This document shows, piece by piece, positions 1 to 5,109 of a stretch of 5,109 nt of DNA (positions within the stretch are counted from its first letter, which is position 1; every line of letters begins with the position of its first letter). Source of the DNA: CAYOHR01 sp964512145. GTDB lineage: Bacteria > Bacteroidota > Bacteroidia > Flavobacteriales_G > JALEGO01. Under the pieces are notes generated by a model. The model had not been told where the DNA came from. It saw only the letters and a list, made by a program, of their open reading frames with translations, and made no database searches. Location of the stretch: the NCBI GenBank assembly GCA_964512145.1, contig CAZEIM010000077.1, positions 1 to 5,109 on the forward strand, written 5' to 3'. The position numbers were made by a program, and so were the translations under genes.

Positions 1-35
1 GCAGAAGGAATATTGTCTAAACTCAATTTGTTGCA

Positions 36-251
36 CTAAAGTGGACAAGTCAGGAGTCTTTTTTTAATAACAAAAGATTTTTCTTCACTTTCTAATCTTT
101 TTACAATTAAATCGGCAAATGCTTTTGTGGTAGCATGATCAATTTGACCTTCATAAACCAATGAAATATTTTTTTTCAAAAAAGTATTCCGTAAACTATA
201 TGCCGTTTTTTTAATGTCTTCTTTCATAACTAAAAAAATTAAATCGAGCAT
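36..251 (-). CDS. DUF6272 / SiaB-like protein, N-terminal part, frame broken at left edge
   Basis: A short minus-strand frame whose middle (VYEG, then a TKAFADLIVKRLE helix, then an IKKRL basic stretch) resembles the beginning of DUF6272/SiaB-like proteins, which are common in Bacteroidota. The best-studied relative, SiaB of Pseudomonas, acts as a kinase in an anti-sigma-antagonist type signalling switch; carrying that role over is inference. Family members are, as I recall, around 170-190 residues, so only about the first third is here. The frame runs into a TAG at 36-38 just after the basic stretch, at a run of seven T on the plus strand (58-65 region). In the neighbouring frame the minus strand stays open to the window edge. 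The start is uncertain: ATG codons lie at 302, 251 and 227. I chose 251 because the conserved part begins well inside and a possible promoter lies at 273-302; 227 is equally possible. The family call rests on a short stretch. Confidence 0.45.
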   Translation of the reverse strand: MLDLIFLVMKEDIKKTAYSLRNTFLKKNISLVYEGQIDHATTKAFADLIVKRLESEEKSFVIKKRLLTCPL

Positions 252-261
252 ATATACGTCA

Positions 262-280
262 TAACCTATAAAAAAGGTTA
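262..280. repeat. Inverted repeat upstream of the DUF6272-like gene
   Basis: Perfect 6-bp arms TAACCT (262-267) and AGGTTA (275-280) are separated by a 7-base A/T spacer. On the minus strand no T run follows, so it does not look like a terminator. It sits just upstream of the likely start codons at 251 and 227 and overlaps the candidate -7 box, which would suit an operator. Short AT-rich palindromes also arise by chance, so this is only a candidate. Confidence 0.25.
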
Positions 281-302
281 CATTTTGGTTAAATTTTATC
301 AA
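273..302 (-). promoter_or_regulatory. Possible Bacteroidota-type promoter for the DUF6272-like gene
   Basis: On the minus strand a TTG (300-302) is followed after exactly 19 bases by TAACCTTT (273-280). The Bacteroidota consensus is TTTG or TTG, about 19 bases, then TAnnTTTG. The TTG, the spacing, the TA and two of the last four bases agree, so the match is partial. It lies between the end of the carboxyltransferase gene at 347 and the start at 251, where a separate promoter would be expected because the 45-96 bp gap is larger than the gaps between the two upstream carboxylase genes. Low confidence. Confidence 0.2.
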
Positions 303-346
303 TTTAATGAAATATCTACATTAAGTAGTAGTATATAAAAATGGTT

Positions 347-1894
347 TTAAAGAGGGATATTTCCGTGTTTCTTTTTAGGGAGAACATCTACTTTGTTTTC
401 GAGCATTTTAAAGGCTTTAATGAGTTTTTCTCTGGTTTGTTCTGGCAAAATAACCTCATCAATATAACCTCTAGAAGCAGCTCTGTAAGGGTTAGCAAAC
501 AATCGGGCGTACTCAGCTTCCATTTCTTTTAATTTTTCTTCTTTATTTTCAGCATTTTGTATTTCTTTTTTAAATATTATTTCAGCAGCTCCTTTTGCTC
601 CCATCACAGCAATTTCTGCGTTTGGCCAAGCATAGTTCATATCGGCTCCAATATGCTTCGAGTTCATTACATCGTATGCTCCCCCGTAGGCTTTTCTGGT
701 AATTACAGTTACTCTAGGCACAGTAGCTTCACTAAATGCATACAACAACTTAGCGCCATTTGTTATGATTGCATTCCATTCCTGATCAGTTCCTGGTAAA
801 AATCCCGGTACATCTTCAAAAACAAGTAAAGGAATATTAAAACAATCGCAAAATCGAACAAATCGGGCAGCTTTTTTAGATGAATTTATATCTAATACAC
901 CAGCTAAAACTGCTGGTTGATTGGCTACAATACCTATGGAACGACCGGCTAATCGAGCAAAACCCACCACAATATTTTCAGCGTAATTTTTATGAATTTC
1001 AAAAAATGTAGCTTCGTCAACCACTCCCTCAATTACTTCTCTTATATCGTATGGTTGATTAGGATTTTCAGGAACAATGTTGTTTAACGCAGATCTTATT
1101 TCATTTTCATTAGCTGTGTAATGTACAAGAGGAACCCCATCTTCACAATTTTGTGGTATGTATGATAACAATGTTTTAATTTCTTTTAAACATTCAATTT
1201 CACTAGAACACGCAAAATGGGTAACCCCCGATTTTGTGGCATGTGTGTCGGCACCACCCAACTCTTCGGAGGTAACCTCTTCATGGGTTACTGTTTTTAC
1301 CACATTTGGACCGGTTACAAACATATACGAAGTTTGCTGTACCATAAAAATAAAATCAGTTAATGCTGGTGAATACACCGCACCACCAGCACAAGGCCCC
1401 ATAATAGCTGATATTTGTGGAATTACGCCACTTGCTAATGTATTTCGATAAAAAATATCTGCGTAAGCAGCTAAAGAAACCACTCCTTCTTGTATGCGTG
1501 CCCCACCCGAATCGTTTAGTCCAATTAACGGAGCACCATTTTTCATGGCTAAGTCCATAATTCGGCATATTTTTTCAGAATGAGCTTCTGCTAATGATCC
1601 GCCTAACACCGTAAAATCTTGAGAAAAAACGTATACCAATCGCCCGTGAATAGTTCCATACCCTGTTATAACTCCATCTCCATAAAACTTTTGCTTATCT
1701 AAGCCGAAATTTTTTGATCTATGAGTTACTAATTCTCCGATTTCTTCAAACGAACCTGGGTCGAGTAAAAATAAAATACGTTCTCTAGCGGTTAATTTTC
1801 CTTTTTTGTGTTGCGCATCAATTTTATCCTGCCCTCCACCGAGCAAAGCTTCTTGTTTTTTTTGATATAACGAGTTAAATGATTTGGATGACAT
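347..1894 (-). CDS. pccB: Acyl-CoA carboxylase carboxyltransferase (beta) subunit, propionyl-CoA type
   Basis: A full-length 515-residue carboxyltransferase, which moves the carboxyl group from carboxybiotin to an acyl-CoA, most likely propionyl-CoA to give methylmalonyl-CoA. It acts in the cytosol as a ring-shaped complex. The N-terminal crotonase-like half has KLTARERI (33-40), LNDSGGARIQEG (126-137) and the oxyanion-hole loop GPCAGGA (166-172). The C-terminal half has EDVPGFLPGTDQE (360-372), KAYGGAYDVM (401-410) and MGAKGAAEIIF (431-441). Asp408 in GGAYDVM matches the position that distinguishes propionyl-CoA enzymes (Asp) from acetyl-CoA enzymes (Ile) in Streptomyces. The start at 1894 lies 4 bases after the stop of the biotin carrier gene and gives the expected N-terminus, so the two genes are surely co-transcribed. 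The biotin carboxylase partner is not in the window. Methylmalonyl-CoA decarboxylase alpha subunits are close relatives, but no membrane decarboxylase subunit is seen. No terminator hairpin is evident after the stop. Confidence 0.93.
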   Translation of the reverse strand: MSSKSFNSLYQKKQEALLGGGQDKIDAQHKKGKLTARERILFLLDPGSFEEIGELVTHRSKNFGLDKQKFYGDGVITGYGTIHGRLVYVFSQDFTVLGGSLAEAHSEKICRIMDLAMKNGAPLIGLNDSGGARIQEGVVSLAAYADIFYRNTLASGVIPQISAIMGPCAGGAVYSPALTDFIFMVQQTSYMFVTGPNVVKTVTHEEVTSEELGGADTHATKSGVTHFACSSEIECLKEIKTLLSYIPQNCEDGVPLVHYTANENEIRSALNNIVPENPNQPYDIREVIEGVVDEATFFEIHKNYAENIVVGFARLAGRSIGIVANQPAVLAGVLDINSSKKAARFVRFCDCFNIPLLVFEDVPGFLPGTDQEWNAIITNGAKLLYAFSEATVPRVTVITRKAYGGAYDVMNSKHIGADMNYAWPNAEIAVMGAKGAAEIIFKKEIQNAENKEEKLKEMEAEYARLFANPYRAASRGYIDEVILPEQTREKLIKAFKMLENKVDVLPKKKHGNIPL

Positions 1895-1898
1895 ATTT

Positions 1899-2414
1899 TT
1901 AATTAAATTGAATTAATAGTTCGTTTTTTTCTACGGCTTTTCCTTGAGTTGCTAATACTTTTTTAACCACACCATCACCGGGGCTTTTAATAATATTTTC
2001 CATTTTCATGGCTTCAAGAATTAGTAATGCATCTCCTTTTTTTACGGGTTGATTTTCTTGCACTAATATTTGAATAACCAGTCCTGGCATGGGTGATTTT
2101 ATATCTTTAACAATATTAGAGTTTTTTAAATTTAAGCCCATAGACTCTAATAATTGTTCCATAGAATCTTTTACCGTAAAGCTATAGGTGTTTTGATTAA
2201 TTTTTAAAGTAATAATTTTACTTGTGGTATCAAAATTCACAATAAAAATCCTGTATGATGCATAATTGTATATTGCATGATACTCAAGGTTAGAAACTTT
2301 ACATATATCCCATTCAAAGTATTGACCATTAATTTTCCCCTTAGTTTTTTCTTGATTTAAAAATTCAATGGAAAATGTGTTATTCTCAGAAACAACCTTT
2401 AATATTTCACTCAT
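1899..2414 (-). CDS. Biotin carboxyl carrier protein of the acyl-CoA carboxylase
   Basis: A 171-residue protein that carries biotin between a biotin carboxylase and the carboxyltransferase encoded just downstream. The C-terminal biotinyl/lipoyl domain covers about residues 103-170: SPMPGL (107-112), the biotinylation motif EAMKMEN (134-140) with Lys137 as the attachment site, and the closing strand ELLIQF. The first 100 residues are a less conserved beta-rich region ending in a short helix (DSMEQLLESMG, 83-93), typical of the stand-alone carriers found beside pccB-like genes in Bacteroidota, rather than the Ala/Pro-rich linker of E. coli AccB. The ATG overlaps the kbl stop as ATGA (2411-2414), a classic translational-coupling arrangement, and this supports the start. 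The usual upstream neighbour of this carrier in the phylum would be a biotin carboxylase gene; here kbl takes that place. Confidence 0.9.
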   Translation of the reverse strand: MSEILKVVSENNTFSIEFLNQEKTKGKINGQYFEWDICKVSNLEYHAIYNYASYRIFIVNFDTTSKIITLKINQNTYSFTVKDSMEQLLESMGLNLKNSNIVKDIKSPMPGLVIQILVQENQPVKKGDALLILEAMKMENIIKSPGDGVVKKVLATQGKAVEKNELLIQFN

Positions 2415-3595
2415 ATTACTTGTAATTTTTTTCCAACTTTTTCAAATGCTTGCAATGCTTTATCTAAGTGATTTAGATTGTGTCCGGCAGAAATTTGAAC
2501 TCTTATTCGAGCTTCTCCTTTTGGAACTACAGGATAAAAGAATCCAACGGCATACACCCCCTCTTGTAATAATTCGTGTGCAAATTCCTGAGCTAATTTT
2601 GCATCGTACAGCATAATAGGAATAATGGGAGATTCGCCTTTTTTTATATCAAACCCCAATTCTTTTATTTTATGTTTAAAATATTGGGTGTTTTTTTCTA
2701 ATGTATCTCGAAGATTGGTCGATTCTTCAAGCATTTCTATTACTTGAAGTGATGCTCCTACGATTACCGGAGAAAGAGAATTTGAGAATAAATATGGTCT
2801 GGATCTTTGTCGTAACAACTCAATAATTTCTTTTTTACCGGATGTAAAACCCCCCATGGCTCCGCCTAATGCCTTACCTAAAGTTCCGGTAATAATATCT
2901 ATTTTATCCATTACACCATGGTATTCTGCTGTACCTCTTCCGATTTTGCCGATGAATCCAGTAGCATGGCTGTCATCAACCATAATCATTGCTTGGTATT
3001 TTTCGGCCAAGCGAACTATTTCAGGAAGATTAGCAATATCACCATCCATGGAAAAAACTCCATCGGTTACAATGAGCCGATGTTTTTGAGACTGAGCTTT
3101 TATTAAACAGTCCTCCAGCTCTTGCATATTACTGTGGCTATATCGGTATCTTATTGCTTTGCATAGTCGAACCCCGTCAATAATAGAGGCATGGTTTAAT
3201 GCATCTGAGATAATGGCATCATCTTCTCCGAGTAAAGGTTCAAATACACCCCCATTGGCATCAAAACATGCGGCATATAAAATAGTGTCCTCTGTTTTTA
3301 AAAAACTAGAAATTTTTTGCTCTAATTTTTTATGAATATCTTGCGTTCCGCAAATAAATCGAACGGACGACATTCCATATCCATATGTGTCCAGCGCATT
3401 TTTAGCCGCTTGAATTACTTTTGGATGAGAAGATAGGCCCAAGTAATTATTCGCACACATAATAATCACATCTTCTTTTTCATTTGTATTTACAACAGCT
3501 CCCTGACTGCTTGTAATAATCCTTTCTTTTTTAAATAAACCAGCTTCCTTTATGGATTGAAGCTCATTTTGAAGGTGTTTTTGTGCCGTATACAT
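2411..3595 (-). CDS. kbl: Glycine C-acetyltransferase (2-amino-3-ketobutyrate CoA ligase)
   Basis: A 394-residue PLP enzyme of the alpha-oxoamine synthase family (E. coli Kbl is 398). It interconverts 2-amino-3-ketobutyrate plus CoA with glycine plus acetyl-CoA, the second step of threonine breakdown through threonine dehydrogenase. Visible landmarks are ANNYLGL (48-54), GMSSVRFICGTQDIH (74-88), CFDANGG (110-116), His135 (stacks on PLP), the VDDSHATG segment (206-213) with Asp207 (contacts the pyridine nitrogen) and His210, and TGTLGKALGGAMGG (236-249) with Lys241 as the Schiff-base lysine. The RFICGTQDIH and CFDANGG blocks fit Kbl better than 8-amino-7-oxononanoate synthase or serine palmitoyltransferase. 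The gene starts 42 bp after trkA and its TGA overlaps the ATG of the biotin carrier gene, so it is the head of, or part of, the carboxylase operon. No threonine dehydrogenase gene (tdh) is seen. Confidence 0.94.
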   Translation of the reverse strand: MYTAQKHLQNELQSIKEAGLFKKERIITSSQGAVVNTNEKEDVIIMCANNYLGLSSHPKVIQAAKNALDTYGYGMSSVRFICGTQDIHKKLEQKISSFLKTEDTILYAACFDANGGVFEPLLGEDDAIISDALNHASIIDGVRLCKAIRYRYSHSNMQELEDCLIKAQSQKHRLIVTDGVFSMDGDIANLPEIVRLAEKYQAMIMVDDSHATGFIGKIGRGTAEYHGVMDKIDIITGTLGKALGGAMGGFTSGKKEIIELLRQRSRPYLFSNSLSPVIVGASLQVIEMLEESTNLRDTLEKNTQYFKHKIKELGFDIKKGESPIIPIMLYDAKLAQEFAHELLQEGVYAVGFFYPVVPKGEARIRVQISAGHNLNHLDKALQAFEKVGKKLQVI

Positions 3596-3637
3596 AATTA
3601 AGAAATTCTATTGAATAAAGGATGAAATAATATAGTG

Positions 3638-4330
3638 TTATTTTAATTTTTGTTTTAAAAAACTTTGTAAATCTTTATTAGATCCATATAGTACTAAAAT
3701 ATCTCCGGACTCTAAAATTAAATCGGGGGTTGCCACACCTTGTACATTTGATTCTGTTTTTGTTTTTCCTAGTAAACTTTTAACCTCTCTTTTTTTAATA
3801 GTGGTGAGTACCAATAAATTAAATGTTCTTCTAAATCCTATTTCACTAATGCTTTTCCCTATGTATTCAATGGGGGTATTAACCTCTAAAATACTATATT
3901 CTTCGCTTAACTCAAACGAATCTACTACATTATTCAAACAAAGCTTTTTCGCCCATCGCTCGGCAGTTTCTTCTTCTGGATGTACAATTTCATCTACTCC
4001 AATAGCTCTTAAAACTTTTTCGTGCAACGGGTTTATAGCTCTACTAATTAACCTTTTCACCTCTAAATTTTTAAACACTGCTGTAGTCATTACGTTAGCT
4101 CCTTGATCTTCTCCAATAGCTACCACAACAATGTCTGTTTCTTTTAACGGTAAACCGGTAACCGTAAATTCATCGGTGGCATCCATACATATAGTATGAG
4201 ATATTTTTTCTTTGTATAAATCTACTTTTGCCATATCCGTGTCAATTCCAATCACTTCATTTCCTTGCTCAGTAAGTTTTTGAGCTAAAGAGGCACCAAA
4301 AGTTCCTAATCCGGCTATAATATATTTCAT
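3638..4330 (-). CDS. trkA: TrkA/KtrA-type potassium channel regulatory subunit (RCK protein)
   Basis: A 230-residue cytosolic protein with one RCK unit, the length of KtrA rather than the duplicated E. coli TrkA. Such proteins form an octameric ring under a TrkH/KtrB channel and open or close it on nucleotide binding. The N-terminal Rossmann domain (about 1-125) has GLGTFG (7-12) for the dinucleotide and the acidic end of strand 2, GIDTD (28-32), that contacts the ribose. HPEEETAERWAKKL (about 117-130) is the linker helix. The RCK_C ligand-binding domain covers about 137-228, ending in SGDILVLYGSNKDL. A 10-15 residue loop (GKTKTESNVQGVATPDL) makes that domain slightly longer than minimal versions. 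It starts 6 bp after the trkH stop, so the two form one transcription unit. Confidence 0.9.
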   Translation of the reverse strand: MKYIIAGLGTFGASLAQKLTEQGNEVIGIDTDMAKVDLYKEKISHTICMDATDEFTVTGLPLKETDIVVVAIGEDQGANVMTTAVFKNLEVKRLISRAINPLHEKVLRAIGVDEIVHPEEETAERWAKKLCLNNVVDSFELSEEYSILEVNTPIEYIGKSISEIGFRRTFNLLVLTTIKKREVKSLLGKTKTESNVQGVATPDLILESGDILVLYGSNKDLQSFLKQKLK

Positions 4331-4336
4331 ATAATA

Positions 4337-4960
4337 TTAATTAATCGTAATTTCTTCGGTTGGATATCTGTAATTTTTATGTTTCACTTTTTCAAATACC
4401 GCAATAATGATAGATAACATACTCACTCTTCCAACAAACATAATCACTATTAAAATAAATTTACTTATCGGAGTTAACGTAGATGTTATGCCTAAACTTA
4501 GACCTACTGTGCTGTATGCAGAAAAACATTCAAAAGCAATACTTAGTAATTCTTTTTCACTATCGAAAATAGCAATAAACATAATACCAAATCCAATAAC
4601 AATTAAAGATAATGAAATAGTAGCAAAAGCACGTTGAACAGAAATGTTTGCCACTTCACGTCTATATAATTCTAGTCTAGATTTACCTCTTGCCAAACTA
4701 AACAAATTTAGTGTTGCAATGGCAAAAGTACTGGTTTTTATTCCCCCACCGGTAGATAATGGAGATGCACCTATCCACATTAACAAAAAAATCATCATTA
4801 GGGTAGGCAAAGCTAATTCAGCGGTATTGATGGTATTAAATCCTGCAGTTCTGGGAGTTGTTGCTCCAAACATTGATGTTACTATTTTTCCTACAAATCC
4901 ATGTTCGCTAAGTGTGTTGTTATATTCTAATACAAAAAAAGTTAAAAAGTGTAAAAGGAA
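4337..4960 (-). CDS. trkH: TrkH/KtrB potassium channel subunit, C-terminal fragment (5' end lost at a junction)
   Basis: An integral membrane K+ channel-like subunit that works with the RCK protein encoded 6 bp downstream. Counting from codon 4958-4960, 207 residues are present. LEYNNTL and VTSMFGATTPRTAGFNT hold the third pore loop (selectivity Gly at residue 40). STGGGIKTSTF (69-79) is the intramembrane gate loop of the third repeat. FSAYSTVGLSLG is the fourth pore loop (Gly153), followed by the last transmembrane helix with FVGRVSML. The first two pore repeats, perhaps 300 or more residues, are missing. Clear TrkH homology extends upstream to about 4935-4945, then an in-frame TAG at 4961-4963 closes the frame and the sequence becomes the antisense of a recX tail. 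An ATG at 4871-4873 gives a 178-residue frame, but it is an internal methionine, not a natural start. As it stands this cannot be a working channel. Confidence 0.85.
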   Translation of the reverse strand, partial: FLLHFLTFFVLEYNNTLSEHGFVGKIVTSMFGATTPRTAGFNTINTAELALPTLMMIFLLMWIGASPLSTGGGIKTSTFAIATLNLFSLARGKSRLELYRREVANISVQRAFATISLSLIVIGFGIMFIAIFDSEKELLSIAFECFSAYSTVGLSLGITSTLTPISKFILIVIMFVGRVSMLSIIIAVFEKVKHKNYRYPTEEITIN

Positions 4961-4963
4961 CTA
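4931..4963. other. Junction between two unrelated 5'-truncated genes (trkH and recX)
   Basis: TrkH homology on the minus strand stops and RecX homology on the plus strand starts within this A-rich stretch (a run of seven A at 4934-4940, followed by AAAAAG and TAAAAGG). Both genes point away from the point and both lack their N-terminal halves. No transposon end, target duplication or long inverted repeat is visible around it. The exact base cannot be fixed because the two homologies overlap by several codons in the low-complexity stretch. Confidence 0.55.
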
Positions 4964-5061
4964 ATGTTGAAATCCGTAATAAACTTCTAGCTTTTTTGTA
5001 CAACAAGGGATTTGATAAAGATATTTGCTATAGAGTAGTAAATGATATAATGTCGGAATAA
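4936..5061 (+). CDS. recX: RecX regulatory protein, C-terminal fragment
   Basis: A plus-strand frame open from 4912 to the TAA at 5059-5061. Its last 30 or so residues, with RNKLLAFLYNKGFDKD followed by an ICYRVVNDIM helix, match the final three-helix repeat of RecX, whose hallmark is KL..yL..KGF followed by an amphipathic helix ending the protein. RecX binds RecA filaments and limits their activity in recombination and the SOS response. The KKLKSVKG stretch just before also suits RecX, so homology probably begins near 4936. The N-terminal two thirds or more (family usually about 150-200 residues) is missing because the upstream DNA is trkH on the other strand. No start codon in a sensible place is available. 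The call rests on a short segment with a good fit to the family pattern. Confidence 0.6.
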   Translation, partial: KKLKSVKGTNVEIRNKLLAFLYNKGFDKDICYRVVNDIMSE

Positions 5062-5109
5062 CTGACTTATTCCATAAACTTAAGCCTGTTGACATAATAT
5101 TCAGTTGTA

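Noticed and set aside
1..58. Possible insertion-sequence end interrupting the DUF6272-like gene
   Set aside because: No recognisable terminal inverted repeat, transposase residues or target duplication can be seen in so few bases.
303..346. Terminator after pccB
   Set aside because: Only a 4-bp stem (CTAC/GTAG) without a following T run on the minus strand; not convincing.
347..1894. Sodium-pumping methylmalonyl-CoA decarboxylase alpha subunit
   Set aside because: Sequence alone barely separates it from PccB, but no beta, gamma or delta decarboxylase subunit is present and the carrier is the long cytosolic type.
2411..3595. 8-amino-7-oxononanoate synthase (biotin synthesis), tempting beside a biotin carrier gene
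   Set aside because: RFICGTQDIH and CFDANGG blocks are those of Kbl, and no other biotin synthesis gene is nearby.
3596..3637. Separate promoter or terminator between trkA and kbl
   Set aside because: The 42-bp AT-rich gap has a 4-bp palindrome and a vague TATTATTT box but no spaced TTG element; co-transcription or a weak promoter cannot be told apart.
4644..4964. Plus-strand open frame of 106 codons
   Set aside because: It lies antisense to the TrkH pore region, whose motifs are clear; it matches no family and ends at the trkH/recX joint. A shadow frame.
4961..5094. Minus-strand frame starting at ATG 5092-5094 and ending at TAG 4961-4963, in frame with the TrkH fragment
   Set aside because: It is antisense to the RecX tail, has no TrkH-like residues, and the continuity of frame looks like chance.

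Overview
The window is AT-rich (roughly one third G+C by eye) and almost fully coding on the minus strand. The proteins look like those of a Bacteroidota bacterium, probably Flavobacteriales-like: the biotin carrier and carboxyltransferase pair, the Kbl, the TrkH/TrkA pair, a DUF6272/SiaB-like fragment and a RecX tail all have the feel of that phylum. Starts lack clear Shine-Dalgarno sequences, as is usual there. The assignment comes from recalled family sequences, not from a search.

Layout in minus-strand transcription order (right to left): the C-terminal part of a TrkH/KtrB potassium channel subunit (4337-4960); its RCK partner TrkA/KtrA (3638-4330, 6 bp gap); glycine C-acetyltransferase Kbl (2411-3595, 42 bp gap); a biotin carboxyl carrier protein (1899-2414, ATGA overlap with kbl); the carboxyltransferase beta subunit of a propionyl-CoA-type carboxylase (347-1894, 4 bp gap); and the start of a DUF6272/SiaB-like protein (36-251). 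On the plus strand at the right edge is the C-terminal tail of RecX (about 4936-5061).

Functionally there are two blocks. TrkH-TrkA is a K+ uptake channel with its cytosolic nucleotide-gated ring. Kbl, the carrier protein and the carboxyltransferase form a tightly packed set that joins threonine/glycine interconversion to two of the three parts of an acyl-CoA carboxylase. The biotin carboxylase (AccC) is absent and must be encoded elsewhere.

The most notable point is structural. Near 4931-4963 trkH and recX meet head to head, and both have lost their N-terminal parts at the same A-rich spot. At the left edge the DUF6272-like frame also breaks, at a 7-T run. Genuine rearrangement is possible, but an inverted chimera from amplification or assembly is at least as likely. 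I see no CRISPR, RNA gene, complete mobile element or convincing new system.
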